A stretch of DNA of 64,000 bases from Haloferax sulfurifontis ATCC BAA-897 (GCF_000337835.1 NZ_AOLM01000002.1:1-64000); one strand, 5' to 3'. Shown: positions 16,571 through 26,250, numbered from the stretch's first letter. A program made the numbers and translations. Notes: a model not told the origin generated them from the sequence alone.

Positions 16571-17731
16571 TCAAGCGGCGCAGTTGTTCGGCCCGAGTTC
16601 GAGTTCGGTCGCCTCCTCCTCGTCGCCGACGGAGGCCCGCCCGGTGTTGATGTCGATGACGCGCTCGTAGTTCACCGGCTTCTCGGGCGTGTCGTCGGCG
16701 ACGCGAGAGACGAACGCTGACTCGTCCATCGACAGGAGGTCGAGGTCCGAACGCAGGTCGCCGAGCGTCGCGCTCACGAGTTCGCCCGGCGCGGCGACGC
16801 CGTAGCGTCCGTCCGCCCCGACGGAGACGTGGCCGGGGAGGACGCGCGTCTCGTCGGGAAGCGACAACAGCGTGTCGTGGAGCGTCCCGTAGAGGAGTTT
16901 CGCGCCCGTCGCCGCGTCGGCGTCACCGAACTGGAGCTCCGTGCGGCCGACCGACTCGACGAACAGCGTGTCGCCGGTGAGGAGGAATCGTCCGTCGACG
17001 AGGTAGTTCGTCATGTCCGAGGTGTGTCCCGGCGCGTGAATCGCCTCGATATCGTGGTCGCCGACGGTCAACGCCTCGCCGTCGTCGAGCGGGGTGAACT
17101 CGTACGCGACGTCGCGGTCGGCCGCCTCCGACCCGAGGTAGTACGGCACGCCGAGTCGGTCGGCGAGCGCGCGCCCCCCGGAGACGTGGTCGGCGTGGAC
17201 GTGCGTGTCGAGTACACCAGTGACCGTCATCCTCGCGTCGGCGGCGACGAGTTCGAACTCGTGGGTCTGCCGGGTCGCGTCCACGACGACCGCCTCGCCG
17301 GCCGACCGCGAGCCGACGACGTAGCCGAGACAGCCCTTCGCGCGGCGCTGGACCTGCGCGACGAACAGGTCGTCGTCGCCGGTGTCGAGTTCGACCACCT
17401 CGTACAGCTTGCTCCAGTCTTCCATGCCGCCCTTGACGACCTCCACGTCGTCGTAGCCCCGCGTCGCGAGTTCGAAGCCGAACGACGTGGAAGACAGCCC
17501 TTTCCCGCAGATGGCGACGACCGGCCCCTCAGCGGCGAGGTCGCCGACGCGGTCCCAGTCCCAGTCGCCGCCGAGTCCGTCGACGGGGTGGAAAGGGACG
17601 TTGACCGCACCCTCGATGTGCCACGACTCGAAGCTCTCCGGCGGCCGCGTGTCGACCACGGTGAACGAGTCGCCGGCGTCTACTCTGTCTGCGAGTTCGC
17701 CCACGGTGAGCTGGTGGAGGAGTTTGCTCAT
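16571..17731 (-). CDS. rhodanese-metallo-beta-lactamase fusion, persulfide dioxygenase-like
   Basis: A 386-residue protein. The N-terminal rhodanese domain has the active-site loop AICGKGLSS with catalytic Cys near residue 76. A metallo-beta-lactamase domain follows with THVHADHVSGG, HAPGHTSDM and LTGDTLFV. The pairing points to sulfane-sulfur metabolism, as in ETHE1-type persulfide dioxygenases or sulfur transferases. In many relatives the rhodanese domain is C-terminal; here it leads. The start MSKLLHQLTVGEL is chosen over an upstream ATG. It ends with NNCAA. Confidence 0.8.
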   Translation of the reverse strand: MSKLLHQLTVGELADRVDAGDSFTVVDTRPPESFESWHIEGAVNVPFHPVDGLGGDWDWDRVGDLAAEGPVVAICGKGLSSTSFGFELATRGYDDVEVVKGGMEDWSKLYEVVELDTGDDDLFVAQVQRRAKGCLGYVVGSRSAGEAVVVDATRQTHEFELVAADARMTVTGVLDTHVHADHVSGGRALADRLGVPYYLGSEAADRDVAYEFTPLDDGEALTVGDHDIEAIHAPGHTSDMTNYLVDGRFLLTGDTLFVESVGRTELQFGDADAATGAKLLYGTLHDTLLSLPDETRVLPGHVSVGADGRYGVAAPGELVSATLGDLRSDLDLLSMDESAFVSRVADDTPEKPVNYERVIDINTGRASVGDEEEATELELGPNNCAA

Positions 17732-17908
17732 GTGGTTAGCTATGGGAACGACGCACAAAACCATTTGCGGCGGACGCGGCCGACACGGCTCTCGCGCGGC
17801 GGGGAATCAAGGCACGGTCGGCGTTTCGTAACTGCGGCTGAACCGAGCGAAAGCGCCGCCGCTCGCCGGGCGGGCGTCAGAAAAGTCGAATCGAAACGTC
17901 GTCCCGAA

Positions 17909-18694
17909 CTACAGTTCGTCCTCGAAGTCTTCGAGGGCGTAGACGGTGTCGGAGCCGCGGCGGTCGAGCGTCTCGTTGGCGAGGAGCCAGTAGACGACCG
18001 ACAGCGCGCGTCGACCCTTGTTGTTCGTCGGGACGACGAGGTCGACGTTCGACGTCTGGTTGTTGGAGTCGCACATCGCGATGACCGGGATGCCGACCGT
18101 GATGGCCTCCTTGACGGCCTGCGCGTCACCGATCGGGTCAGTGACGACGACCACGTCGGGTTCGATGTAGCCGGCGTAGTCCGGGTTCGTCAGGGTTCCC
18201 GGGATGAAGCGGCCCGTGCGGGCGCGAGCGCCGACGGCGTCGGCGAACTTCTCGGCCGGGAAGCGACCGTACTGGCGGGAGGACGTGACCAGAATCTGCT
18301 CCGGACTGTAGTTCGCGAGGAAGTCCGCGGCGGTGCGGATTCGCGAGTCCGTCTGGCTGACGTCGAGCACGTAGAGCCCGTCGTCGCGGACACGGTGGAT
18401 GAACCGGACCATGTCCTTGGTCTTCTGCTGGGTACCGATGTGGACACCGGCGGCCAGGTAGTCCTCGACCGGGATGAGCAGGTCGGCATCTTCGTCGGGC
18501 ATGACGTCCTCGTCGAAGGCCGGTTCCGGCTCTGCTTCTTCTTCGGCCTCGGCGGCGTCGTCGGCCGCCTCGGCGGTCTCTGCTGTCTCGTCTTCGGTGG
18601 CGGCCTCGGCGGGTTCCGTCTCGGCGACCGCTTCGGTCTCCGTCTCGGGTTCCTCGTCGGCGACCTCCACCGCGTCGTTTTCGTTGTCGCTCAT
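17909..18694 (-). CDS. rps2: 30S ribosomal protein S2
   Basis: Small-subunit protein near the mRNA exit. The 261-residue product has a long acidic haloarchaeal N-terminal extension (about 60 residues of Glu/Ala/Asp). The archaeal S2 core then begins around [20 protein letters not shown] and includes [12 protein letters not shown] and [11 protein letters not shown]. Its ATG overlaps the enolase TGA by four bases. Last gene of the S13-to-S2 operon. Confidence 0.95.
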   Translation of the reverse strand: MSDNENDAVEVADEEPETETEAVAETEPAEAATEDETAETAEAADDAAEAEEEAEPEPAFDEDVMPDEDADLLIPVEDYLAAGVHIGTQQKTKDMVRFIHRVRDDGLYVLDVSQTDSRIRTAADFLANYSPEQILVTSSRQYGRFPAEKFADAVGARARTGRFIPGTLTNPDYAGYIEPDVVVVTDPIGDAQAVKEAITVGIPVIAMCDSNNQTSNVDLVVPTNNKGRRALSVVYWLLANETLDRRGSDTVYALEDFEDEL

Positions 18695-19890
18695 ACTGCG
18701 TCGTCCGCGATGCGGATGAGTTCGTTCAGTTTGGCGGTTCGCTCGCCCTGCACCGTGCCAGTCTTGATGAACGGCGCGTCGGTTGCGACGGCGAGGTGTG
18801 CGATGGTCGCGTCTTCCGTCTCACCGGAGCGGTGAGAGATGACGGCGTCCATCCCGTTTCGGGAGGCCAGTTCGACGGCGTCGAACGCGTCGGTCAGCGT
18901 CCCGATCTGGTTCGGCTTGATGAGAATGGAGTTCGCGGCGCCCACGTCGATGCCGTCCTGCAGACGGTCGACGTTGGTGACGAACAGGTCGTCACCGCAG
19001 ATGAGCGTGCGGTCGCCCACGCGCTCTGTGAGTTCCGCGAAGCCCTCGTAGTCGTTCTCGTCGAGGGGGTCTTCGACGTAGACGAGGTCGTACTCGTCGA
19101 CCATCTCGGCGACGTAGTCGATCTGCTCGTCGGTCGTCTTCGTCTCGTCACCGTAGTGGTAGACGCCGTCTTCGAACATCTCCGAGGCCGCGATGTCGAG
19201 ACCGAAGCCGATCTCGAAGCCGAGTTCGTCCTCGACGTCGGAGACCGCTTCGCCCATGATTTCGAACGCCTCGGCGTCCGATACCGGCGGCGCCCACGCG
19301 CCCTCGTCGCCCTTCGCGGCGGGCACGCCGCGCTCGTCGAGAATCTCGGACGCGCGGGCGTGGACCTTCGCGTTGGCGAAGACGGCTTCGGAGACGCTCG
19401 GCGCGCCGACCGGCGCGGCGAGGAACTCCTGGATGTTCGTCGCTTCCTTGGCGTGTTCACCGCCACCGATGACGTTCCCGAGCGGCGTCGGGAAGTTGTC
19501 GCCGCGGAACGCGCCGCCGAGATGCTGGTACAGGGGCGCACCGAGCACGTCGGAACCGGCCTTGGCGGCCGCCATCGAGATGGCGACCGCGCTGTTCGCG
19601 CCGATTTCCGAGAAGTTCTCGGAGCCGTCGGCGGCGCGGAGCGTCGCGTCGACCTCGCGCTGGTTGCCCGCGTGGACCTCGTCCACGAGTCGGGGAACCG
19701 CGTGTCGCCGCGCGGCGGCGATGGCTTCGGTCGGCGGCAGTTCGATTGCCTCGTACTCGCCGGTGGACGCACCGCTGGGGGCCGCAGCGCGACCGAACCC
19801 ACCGGATTCGGTGAGCACGTCGGCTTCGACCGTCGGGTTCCCACGGGAGTCGAGCACGCGGCGCAGAGCTACGGATGTGATTCGTGTCAT
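18691..19890 (-). CDS. eno: enolase (phosphopyruvate hydratase)
   Basis: Interconverts 2-phosphoglycerate and phosphoenolpyruvate. The 399-residue product begins [20 protein letters not shown]. It has the acid-base and metal sites expected: [21 protein letters not shown], the Lys in [10 protein letters not shown], and the C-terminal SHRSGETED signature. Linkage of enolase to RpoN, RpoK and S2 is a conserved archaeal arrangement. There is a four-base gap after RpoK and an ATGA overlap with S2. Confidence 0.95.
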   Translation of the reverse strand: MTRITSVALRRVLDSRGNPTVEADVLTESGGFGRAAAPSGASTGEYEAIELPPTEAIAAARRHAVPRLVDEVHAGNQREVDATLRAADGSENFSEIGANSAVAISMAAAKAGSDVLGAPLYQHLGGAFRGDNFPTPLGNVIGGGEHAKEATNIQEFLAAPVGAPSVSEAVFANAKVHARASEILDERGVPAAKGDEGAWAPPVSDAEAFEIMGEAVSDVEDELGFEIGFGLDIAASEMFEDGVYHYGDETKTTDEQIDYVAEMVDEYDLVYVEDPLDENDYEGFAELTERVGDRTLICGDDLFVTNVDRLQDGIDVGAANSILIKPNQIGTLTDAFDAVELASRNGMDAVISHRSGETEDATIAHLAVATDAPFIKTGTVQGERTAKLNELIRIADDAV

Positions 19891-19894
19891 GTTG

Positions 19895-20068
19895 TCACTT
19901 ACCCTCTCGTTTGACGGTGAACGGAAGTACACCTGCGTCGTACTCCTCAGCGGCGATTAATATCGGTTCTGTCTGTTCCGAATCGACGAGAACCGGTGCG
20001 CCGTAGGATACCTGCAGCGCTCGCGCGCCGAGGATGCGTGCCTTCTCGTATCGGTTGTACCGTTGCAT
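19895..20068 (-). CDS. rpoK: DNA-directed RNA polymerase subunit K
   Basis: Small RNA polymerase subunit, homologue of eukaryotic Rpb6 and bacterial omega, which stabilises the largest subunit. The 57-residue core begins [19 protein letters not shown] and continues with the Rpb6 signature SYGAPVLVD. There are two tandem ATGs (ATGATG) at the junction; the first overlaps the RpoN stop, so the start could be one codon earlier at 20071. Confidence 0.93.
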   Translation of the reverse strand: MQRYNRYEKARILGARALQVSYGAPVLVDSEQTEPILIAAEEYDAGVLPFTVKREGK

Positions 20069-20262
20069 CATTGGTAGGGAGACACGACGTCCACGAGGTC
20101 CTTGTGCGACACCATCATCCGCCGGCAGCAAGCACGGGTGACCCCGAGGTCGTCGAGGACGTCAGCGGGGTCCTCGTCTCCCTCGCGAGCACGGGCCTTG
20201 AATTCGTCCCAGTGTTCGCCGATCACTGTGCCGCAGGTGAAACACCGGACGGGAATCATCAT
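20068..20262 (-). CDS. rpoN: DNA-directed RNA polymerase subunit N
   Basis: Rpb10 homologue of 64 residues that binds zinc at the D/L assembly platform. It has the characteristic [12 protein letters not shown]-terminus (CxxC) and TRACCRRMM (the CC pair). A GAGGTGATC Shine-Dalgarno-like sequence precedes the ATG. It lies between S9 and RpoK in the operon. Confidence 0.95.
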   Translation of the reverse strand: MMIPVRCFTCGTVIGEHWDEFKARAREGDEDPADVLDDLGVTRACCRRMMVSHKDLVDVVSPYQ

Positions 20263-20274
20263 GGTTAGATCACC

Positions 20275-20673
20275 TCAGCGGTAGGACTTCTGGTAACGAG
20301 CGCGCGCGCCCGGTCCGCCCCACTTCTTGGGTTCGGACTGGCGGACGTCGTTGACCAGAAGCGAGCGGTCGAACTCCATGTACGCGTCGCGAAGCTCCGC
20401 GTCGTTCAGGTGCTGCACCAGCCCACGAGCGAGCGCGGTGCGGACTGCGTCGGCCTGACCGGCCACGCCGCCGCCGTTGACGCGCACGTCGATGTCGACC
20501 TGCGAGCGGAGGTCCTCGCCTGCGATGCGGAACGGCTCCAGCATCTTGAGGCGGGCCATCTCCGGCTCGACCAGCTCGACCGGCTGGGAGTTGATTCGGA
20601 CTCGACCCTCGCCCTCGCGCACGGTGGCGCGGGCGATTGCGGTCTTCTTCTTACCGGACGTGTTCGTTACCAT
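20275..20673 (-). CDS. rps9: 30S ribosomal protein S9
   Basis: A 132-residue head protein whose C-terminal tail reaches the decoding region. It has the S9 features [19 protein letters not shown], a Gly-rich [20 protein letters not shown], and the basic end [10 protein letters not shown]. It overlaps the end of L13 by seven bases. Confidence 0.95.
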   Translation of the reverse strand: MVTNTSGKKKTAIARATVREGEGRVRINSQPVELVEPEMARLKMLEPFRIAGEDLRSQVDIDVRVNGGGVAGQADAVRTALARGLVQHLNDAELRDAYMEFDRSLLVNDVRQSEPKKWGGPGARARYQKSYR

Positions 20674-21104
20674 GTGACGTTAGCACCCAGCTTCTCGGAG
20701 ACCTCTCCGAGCGAGATGAACTTGATGTTCGAAAGGCGGTCCAGCGAGGTGTCTTCGAGCATCTCGCCGTCTTCGTCGTACGGATTGCCGACGTAGACGC
20801 GGACGTTCGAGAGCGCCTCGCGGCCGCGGGGCTTCTTGTACGGAAGCATGCCGCGGATGGCACGCTTGAAGATGCGGTCGGGACGCTTCGGGTAGTACGG
20901 ACCCTGGTCCGAACCGACTTCGACGCGCTTTCTGTACTTGGCCATCACGTCCTCTTCCGAGCCCGTGATGACGGCGTCTTCCGCGTTGACGACGGCGACC
21001 GTCTCGCCCGCGAGGGCGCGCTGTGCGACCTCCGAGGCGACGCGGCCGACGATGCAGTTTCGAGCGTCGACGACGACGTCTGCGTCGAATTCTGCGAGGC
21101 TCAT
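20667..21104 (-). CDS. rpl13: 50S ribosomal protein L13
   Basis: A 145-residue early-assembly large-subunit protein. Signatures: [18 protein letters not shown] at the N-terminus and [18 protein letters not shown] in the middle. Its ATG overlaps the L18e stop (ATGA), indicating coupled translation. Confidence 0.95.
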   Translation of the reverse strand: MSLAEFDADVVVDARNCIVGRVASEVAQRALAGETVAVVNAEDAVITGSEEDVMAKYRKRVEVGSDQGPYYPKRPDRIFKRAIRGMLPYKKPRGREALSNVRVYVGNPYDEDGEMLEDTSLDRLSNIKFISLGEVSEKLGANVTW

Positions 21105-21451
21105 CGGATCACCCGTACGTTGGACCCGTCGGGGTTCTGTTCAGCGAGTTGTTCTAGCGTCACGGTGTCGCCGACCTGCTCGATCTTCTTTCGAGCGGTG
21201 GACGAGAAGTCCACGGCCGCGACTGTGACGTTCTTCTGCAGCACACCGCTACCCAGCACCTTGCCGGGCACGACGACGGTCTCGTCTTCCTGAGCGTATC
21301 GTTCGATACGACCAAGGTTGACTTCCGCGTGGGTGCGCCGTGGCTTTTCGAGACGGTCCGCGACATCCTGCCAGACGTTGGCACCGGACTCACGCGAGAC
21401 CGCCTTCAGCTCGGCGATGAGACTGTTGAGTCTCGGGTTCGTCTTACTCAT
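21101..21451 (-). CDS. rpl18e: 50S ribosomal protein L18e
   Basis: Archaeal/eukaryotic-type large-subunit protein of 116 residues ([29 protein letters not shown]). A GGAGGT Shine-Dalgarno lies six bases before the ATG, as expected for a gene that follows a processed tRNA rather than beginning a leaderless transcript. Confidence 0.94.
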   Translation of the reverse strand: MSKTNPRLNSLIAELKAVSRESGANVWQDVADRLEKPRRTHAEVNLGRIERYAQEDETVVVPGKVLGSGVLQKNVTVAAVDFSSTARKKIEQVGDTVTLEQLAEQNPDGSNVRVIR

Positions 21452-21477
21452 TGTCTACCTCCAGAGAGAAAGCGGAG

Positions 21478-21562
21478 TGCAGGGAGCAGGATTTGAACCT
21501 GCGGACTCCTATGAGACAGCGCCCTGAACGCTGCGCCGTTGGCCAGACTTGGCTATCCCTGC
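21478..21562 (-). tRNA. tRNA-Leu (anticodon CAG)
   Basis: An 85-base type II tRNA inside the ribosomal operon. The acceptor stem GCAGGGA pairs with TCCCTGC. The anticodon arm is CAGCG-TTCAGGG-CGCTG, there is a long variable arm, and the T arm is GCAGGTTCAAATCCTGC. No CCA is encoded. It lies between rpoD and rpl18e, so its excision would split the operon transcript. Confidence 0.95.
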
Positions 21563-21584
21563 AAGTATTCCGCTGTACTTCATG

Positions 21585-21600
21585 CCCCGTAAAAACACCT
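21585..21600 (-). promoter_or_regulatory. candidate internal promoter for tRNA-Leu and the L18e-S2 genes
   Basis: The minus strand reads GTTTTTACGGGG, centred about 27 bases upstream of the tRNA 5' end, in the 144-base gap after rpoD. Confidence 0.45.
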
Positions 21601-21706
21601 TCGGTCCGACCCGCCGCCGTGAGGGAGTCACACGCCACGCTATCGGTGGCTGTGACCCCTCGTGGGGCGGGCGAACGTCGGTGTTGAGACGGGGCAGTGT
21701 TCATTC

Positions 21707-22486
21707 TTACAGTGCGACCTTCTCTTCGAGTTCGGCCGCGCGGTCACCTAAGGAGGCGACGGCGCGCGTCACGAGCTCGTCGACGTCGAACGAACCGTCC
21801 GTCTCCACACTGAAGACGAACGCTCCGGGCACGTCGTGTACTTCGACCTCTTTACCGGGGTACCGCTCCGTCAGGTCGTTGCCGAACGTCTCCGTCGCGA
21901 CGAGGTCGCCGTCTTCGGCGTCCCCCTCGGCGTGCTCCGCCGCGGCCTCTTCGATGACGCCGCGGAGGATGTTCGGCTCCTGTTCATCGAACTCGCCGGC
22001 GTCGCCGACGACCTCCACGCGCTGGAGGTGTCGGTAGCCGACGGCGACCCCGCCTTGGTTCTTGGCGTGGTCTTTACCGTAGCCGAGGACGGCGTCTGCC
22101 TCGAACTCGAGGCGCTGGCCCTCCTTCAGCTCGATGATGGGGATGTTCTCGTCCGCCGGGACGACCATGTCGTCCGCGGATTCGATGTCCCCGGAGTACG
22201 CGGTTGCCGGCCCGTCGACTTCGAGCGCGACGGTGACGGTGTCACCGGGCTCGAAGTCGTCGAGAGGCGTGGTCAACGGAACCAGACCGAGACGAAGCCC
22301 GATCATCTCGTCGAACATGACCGAGGTGTTCTCCACGAACCGAACGGTGTCGATGGAGAACGTCGGCACGTCGGCGACCATCGCCCGGCGAATGCCGTTG
22401 GCTAGCGCCGGGGTCAGACCGCGCGCGACGAAACGGGCGCGTCGGTCTTCGCGTTCGATGAACTCGACCTGGAAGTCGTTTACCAT
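21707..22486 (-). CDS. rpoD: DNA-directed RNA polymerase subunit D
   Basis: Rpb3/alpha homologue that dimerises with subunit L to nucleate polymerase assembly. The 259-residue product begins [19 protein letters not shown], with [14 protein letters not shown] and GLRLGLVPL, the dimerisation-domain motifs. No cysteine is present anywhere, so it lacks the 4Fe-4S ferredoxin-like insert cluster found in some archaeal D subunits. It follows S11 by six bases. Confidence 0.95.
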   Translation of the reverse strand: MVNDFQVEFIEREDRRARFVARGLTPALANGIRRAMVADVPTFSIDTVRFVENTSVMFDEMIGLRLGLVPLTTPLDDFEPGDTVTVALEVDGPATAYSGDIESADDMVVPADENIPIIELKEGQRLEFEADAVLGYGKDHAKNQGGVAVGYRHLQRVEVVGDAGEFDEQEPNILRGVIEEAAAEHAEGDAEDGDLVATETFGNDLTERYPGKEVEVHDVPGAFVFSVETDGSFDVDELVTRAVASLGDRAAELEEKVAL

Positions 22487-22492
22487 GGTGTG

Positions 22493-22885
22493 TTAGAGTC
22501 GGCTGTTTTTCGGCGCGCGAGTTCCGTCGTGCGGAATCGGCGTCACGTCCTCGATGCGACCGATTTCGAGACCGGCGCGAGCGAGGGCGCGAATCGTTGC
22601 CTGTGCGCCGGGTCCGGGGCTCTTGTTACCGTTGCCACCGGGACCGCGAACGCGGACGTGCAGACCGGCGATACCGGCCGCCTTAATCTGGTCGGCGACG
22701 CTCTCTGCCATCTGCATGGCCGCGTACGGAGATGCCTCGTCACGGTTCTGCTTGACGACGGAACCGCCGGACGACTTGACGATCGTCTCGGCGCCCGTGA
22801 TGTCAGTCACCGTGATGAGCGTGTTGTTGAACGATGCGTGAACGTGGGCGATTCCCCACTTGTCACCGGTTTCGGATTCGCTCAT
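22493..22885 (-). CDS. rps11: 30S ribosomal protein S11
   Basis: A 130-residue platform protein. It has [20 protein letters not shown] at the start, [20 protein letters not shown], and the end [20 protein letters not shown]. Its ATG overlaps the S4 stop by four bases. Confidence 0.95.
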   Translation of the reverse strand: MSESETGDKWGIAHVHASFNNTLITVTDITGAETIVKSSGGSVVKQNRDEASPYAAMQMAESVADQIKAAGIAGLHVRVRGPGGNGNKSPGPGAQATIRALARAGLEIGRIEDVTPIPHDGTRAPKNSRL

Positions 22886-23409
22886 TCTTGGGCCTCCGCG
22901 CGCTCAGGGTGCAGTTCGTCCGCGAGCTTCGACGTCTCGTCGAACGCCACGGTGTCCTCTTCGTCGACCTCGACCTTGCGGGAGGGGACGGTCGTCCGCG
23001 CACCGTCGACGGTCACGTGACCGTGGACGATGAACTGACGGGCCTGCTGGGGCGTCTGTGCGAGCCCCTTGCGGTAGGCGACCGTCTGGAACCGACGTTC
23101 GAGGATGTCGGTCACGTCGAGACGGAGTGTCTGGGAGATGTCGTCCTCCGCAGAGAGGATGCCGTAGCGGCGCATGCGCGCCATGAACTCGTCACCGAGC
23201 GACTCGGCTTCCTCGACGTCACCCTGGGCCTCGCCGAGGAGGCGTCGCGCCTCGCGGCGGAGGTTGCGCAGTTCGGACTGCGCGCGCCAGAGTTCTTCCT
23301 TGTTCTTGAGACCGTACCGAGAGAGGAGGTCCGATTCCTGCGCGATACGCTCGCCCTGGAACGGGTGGTTCGGGGTCTCGTAGAACTTGGTGTTGTTACC
23401 CGTCGTCAT
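22882..23409 (-). CDS. rps4: 30S ribosomal protein S4
   Basis: A 175-residue primary rRNA-binding protein. The archaeal S4 start ([15 protein letters not shown]) leads to an S4 RNA-binding domain with [20 protein letters not shown] and [11 protein letters not shown]. The ATG overlaps the S13 stop by four bases. Confidence 0.95.
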   Translation of the reverse strand: MTTGNNTKFYETPNHPFQGERIAQESDLLSRYGLKNKEELWRAQSELRNLRREARRLLGEAQGDVEEAESLGDEFMARMRRYGILSAEDDISQTLRLDVTDILERRFQTVAYRKGLAQTPQQARQFIVHGHVTVDGARTTVPSRKVEVDEEDTVAFDETSKLADELHPERAEAQE

Positions 23410-23909
23410 TCTTCAGCCTGCGCCTCCTTGATCTCCTCGACGTTGACACCGATGGTGCCTTCGGTACGTCCAGTGGACTTCGTCCGCTGGCCGCGAACCT
23501 TCTGGCCGCGCTGGTGTCGAACGCCCTTGTAGGAGCTGATCATCTTCATGCGGTTGATATCATGCCGCCGCTTTTCTTCGAGGTCCGAACCCGTGATGTG
23601 GTCGGTCTCACCGGAGAAGAAGTCCTTCCGTCGGTTTGCCATCCACTCGGGGGCGTGGTCCTCGAAGTTCTCGACGACATCGACAACGGAGTCGATCTCG
23701 TCTTCGGGGAGCTTACCGAACAGCGCCGTTCGGTTCACTTCCGCGGCGTCGGCGATGATGCGCGCTGTGCGCTTGCCGATACCCTTCATGTCCGTCAGAC
23801 TGCGCTCTACCGTCTTCGTCCCGTCAAGGTCGGTCTGACCAATTCGGATGAAGTAACGGAGGTCCTCTTCCTCCTCCAGAGAGCCGTCCTGTGGTTCTTC
23901 TGCACTCAT
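23406..23909 (-). CDS. rps13: 30S ribosomal protein S13
   Basis: A 167-residue head protein contacting the P-site tRNA. It has an acidic N-terminal extension, then LRYFIRIGQTDLDGTKTVER, the helix-two-turn-helix MKGIGKRTARIIADAAEV, and a basic tail with SYKGVRHQRGQKVRGQR. The start MSAEEPQDG avoids running into the upstream tRNA-Ser. First protein gene of the operon. Confidence 0.95.
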   Translation of the reverse strand: MSAEEPQDGSLEEEEDLRYFIRIGQTDLDGTKTVERSLTDMKGIGKRTARIIADAAEVNRTALFGKLPEDEIDSVVDVVENFEDHAPEWMANRRKDFFSGETDHITGSDLEEKRRHDINRMKMISSYKGVRHQRGQKVRGQRTKSTGRTEGTIGVNVEEIKEAQAEE

Positions 23910-23932
23910 GACTTTGGAAGTCGTGTTGTGAG

Positions 23933-24017
23933 CGTTGCGGCGGGGATTCGAACCCCGGGGGCTTGACGCCACTGAGTTAGCAACCCAGCGCCTTGGGCCA
24001 GGCTTGGCTACCGCAAC
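23933..24017 (-). tRNA. tRNA-Ser (anticodon GCT)
   Basis: An 85-base type II tRNA that heads the S13-S2 operon. The acceptor GTTGCGG pairs with CCGCAAC. The anticodon loop is TTGCTAA and the T arm is CGGGGTTCGAATCCCCG. It sits 23 bases before the S13 ATG on the same strand, so tRNA and ribosomal mRNA are probably co-transcribed and separated by tRNA processing. Confidence 0.95.
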
Positions 24018-24096
24018 ACTTCGGTTGTGTTAGTTTCGCCCTTCCGGACTCGGGGACGACATTCCCCTACATCGATTGCATCCGTTACGAGACGGG

Positions 24097-24114
24097 GGCA
24101 TTACTTAAACATCA
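24097..24114 (-). promoter_or_regulatory. candidate promoter of the tRNA-Ser/S13-S2 operon
   Basis: The minus strand reads GATGTTTAAGTAATGC, an A/T-rich TATA-like box about 85 bases upstream of tRNA-Ser. It is the best box in the 204-base gap shared with the divergent thioredoxin-like gene. Confidence 0.5.
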
Positions 24115-24168
24115 CGAAAGGGACCTCGCGTGACAGCCCGAGACACCGCCGCTCGCGGGCGATGTGGT

Positions 24169-24180
24169 GTGGTATACCAC
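24169..24180. repeat. perfect palindrome GTGGTATACCAC in the divergent promoter region
   Basis: A 12-base perfect palindrome about 15 bases before the TATA-like box of the thioredoxin-like gene. Its place next to a promoter suggests an operator for a dimeric regulator. Confidence 0.45.
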
Positions 24181-24221
24181 CTCACCGAAATCATAATAAT
24201 GGTGGTTACGTATTCACGCCA

Positions 24222-24569
24222 ATGAGTTCGACAGAGTCCGCGACCGCGACGACGAAGCCCGTGCGAATCGACACCGCCGAGGAGCTCGACGCCCTCGTGG
24301 CCGAACACGACCGCGTCCTCCTCGACATCTACACCAAAGGCTGTACGCTGTGTCAGAGCATCGAACCCGTCCTCGGCAACGTCGCGAAAGCCACCGACGT
24401 GGTCGTCGCGATGCTAAATCCGCAGACGGATATGTCGGTCGCAGAGCGGTACACGATTCGGAGCGTCCCGACGCTCCTCCTGTTCGAGGACGGCGACCTC
24501 GTCGACCGTCTCGCCGACGGCTTCCAAGGGGCGCAGGCGGTCGTCGACTTCGTCGAGAAAGAGCGGTAA
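24222..24569 (+). CDS. thioredoxin family protein
   Basis: A 115-residue thioredoxin-fold protein. The active-site motif is KGCTLCQSIEP (CxxC, with TL in place of the usual GP). It also has the cis-Pro segment RSVPTLLLFEDGDLVDRL. Likely a cytoplasmic disulfide reductase or redox partner. The ATG at 24222 follows the TATA-like CATAATAAT by about 27 bases, giving a leaderless mRNA. Divergent from the ribosomal operon. Confidence 0.9.
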   Translation: MSSTESATATTKPVRIDTAEELDALVAEHDRVLLDIYTKGCTLCQSIEPVLGNVAKATDVVVAMLNPQTDMSVAERYTIRSVPTLLLFEDGDLVDRLADGFQGAQAVVDFVEKER

Positions 24570-24637
24570 GGTCGGGTCGCGTCGGTTCGGCGCGGCCGCC
24601 GGCGGGGGCACTCTCTTTCGACCCCGCGGTGGCGGTC

Positions 24638-25123
24638 TCAGCGGTCGGTCGGTTCGTCGAGTCGGGTCGTACACCAGTGACAGAAGTCGATGTCGGCGTC
24701 GACCTCGCGGCCGCACTCGGGGCACGTGACGGCGTCCGCGTCGGGGTCGGCGACGGTGGCCGCCGACTCCTCGGCGTCTTCGACGGCGGAGCGCTCTGCC
24801 CGCGCCGCGGCCTGCCGCAGGCCGAGGAAGAAGGCGTCGAGGACGCTCGCGAAGCTCACCACGAGAATGGGCACCAGTTCCCCGAGCACCGCGGCGAACT
24901 CCGACGGCGGGATGGCCGCACCGCCGGTCAGCGGGTCGAACGCCTCCGGCGGAACGAACAGCGCGGACACCGCGAACGTGAGAAGCACCCAGAGCGCGGC
25001 CCGCCGCCAGCGTCGCAGATACAGGTGCCCGAGCCCCGTGAGTACGAGGCCGAGTATCGCGGCGAGCCAAGGGCGGTGTTTCGTGAGTGCGGACATACGT
25101 GGATTGGGTTGATTCTCGCTCAT
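24638..25123 (-). CDS. zinc-ribbon membrane protein, function unknown
   Basis: A 161-residue protein. Two to three transmembrane helices begin with PWLAAILGLVLTGLGHLYLRRW. The GLGHLYL pattern is typical of small membrane proteins with a C-terminal zinc ribbon. An Ala/Glu linker follows, then CPECGREVDADIDFCHWC, a four-Cys zinc ribbon. No enzymatic motif is seen. MSENQPNP is chosen as the start because residues upstream are basic. It converges with the thioredoxin-like gene. Confidence 0.7.
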   Translation of the reverse strand: MSENQPNPRMSALTKHRPWLAAILGLVLTGLGHLYLRRWRRAALWVLLTFAVSALFVPPEAFDPLTGGAAIPPSEFAAVLGELVPILVVSFASVLDAFFLGLRQAAARAERSAVEDAEESAATVADPDADAVTCPECGREVDADIDFCHWCTTRLDEPTDR

Positions 25124-25287
25124 GAGAGTTCCGTTCGTGAGACGCGGCGAGCGAACGCGCTCGCGCGTCCGCCGCTGACGCCGAGCGACCGAACGCACAT
25201 CGACACGTGAACCGACGTGGAACGGACACATAAAGTGAGCCACGCAACCCGGCGCGGCGCTCCCGAAACAGTCTCCGCGAGCGCGAA

Positions 25288-26196
25288 TTATCGTCGCTCG
25301 GGCAAGTCGATGGCCTCGTCGTCGCCTGCACTCGGAACGACGAGTGCCGGTACCCCGACGTGGCGGACGACTCGCCCGACCACGGTTCCCGCGGTGCGGT
25401 GCTCCGCGAGCCGAACCCTGTCGTCCCCGCCGACGCCGAGGACGACCGCATCGGCTCCCGTCCGTTCGACGTGCGCCAGCAGTTCGGCCGCGGGGACGCC
25501 GGTTCGGACGCTCCCGCCGGACTCGACGGCGTCTCTCGCGGCCGCGGCGGCGACGGCGTTCACGCGGGCTCTCGCCTCGGTTTCGAGCGACCGGCGCGTG
25601 TCGGGCGACGCCGTCGAGACGGCGCGCTCGTCGACGACCGCGAGCGGTTCGAGAACCCCGCGAGTCGCCGCGACGATGCGGCGAGCGAGCGTCGCGGCCG
25701 ACCCCGACGACGGCGCGTCGTCGGCGAAGAGCGCGATTCGCCGGTACGTCGGCTGGGGTGACGCCGACGGAACCACGAGCGTCGGGACCGGCGACGCGTC
25801 AAGGACGCGCTCTGCGACCGACCCGACGAGGAACCGACCGGGACCGGACCGGCCGTGGCGACCGAGGACGAGCAGGTCGCCGTCGCCGACGACGCGTTCG
25901 ACCGCGGTCGCGGCCGGCCCGCCGACGACTTCCGAGGTCAGACGGACGCCCGCGAGGAGCGCCCGACGCGTGACCGCGCCGACGGCTTCCTCCGCTTCGA
26001 CGGCGGCGCTAGCGGACAGTCCGGCGGTCTCGGGTCCGGACGTCTCGGTCGCGTGAGTCGGTTGCACGCCGGTCGCGGAGACGACGTGGAACGGCGCGTC
26101 GAGGACGCGGGCGAGAAACAGCGCGTGGGCCGCGGCGGTCGCCGCGGGGGCGCTTCCGTCCGTCGCGAGAACCACTCGCTCGACGGTGACAGTCAT
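25288..26196 (-). CDS. tandem UspA universal stress protein
   Basis: A 302-residue protein with two universal-stress domains. The first (VLATDGSAPAATAAA; LGRHGRSGPGRFLVGSVAER; TLVV) keeps the GxxGx-GS ATP-binding loop. The second (IALFADDAPSSG; LGVGGDDRVRLAEHR; ALVV) has lost it. It probably acts as a stress-responsive nucleotide-binding protein. It lies alone between a zinc-ribbon protein and moaA. Confidence 0.85.
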   Translation of the reverse strand: MTVTVERVVLATDGSAPAATAAAHALFLARVLDAPFHVVSATGVQPTHATETSGPETAGLSASAAVEAEEAVGAVTRRALLAGVRLTSEVVGGPAATAVERVVGDGDLLVLGRHGRSGPGRFLVGSVAERVLDASPVPTLVVPSASPQPTYRRIALFADDAPSSGSAATLARRIVAATRGVLEPLAVVDERAVSTASPDTRRSLETEARARVNAVAAAAARDAVESGGSVRTGVPAAELLAHVERTGADAVVLGVGGDDRVRLAEHRTAGTVVGRVVRHVGVPALVVPSAGDDEAIDLPERR

Positions 26197-26250
26197 GCGA
26201 CCCGAGAGGTCGTCGGAGGAGAAAAGCTCGCGCGTCGGGGCGACCGGCGC

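Noticed and set aside
24638-25123. Starting the zinc-ribbon protein at 25243
   Set aside because: The extra 40 residues are Arg-rich and overlap the promoter space; MSENQPNP gives a haloarchaeal-like N-terminus.
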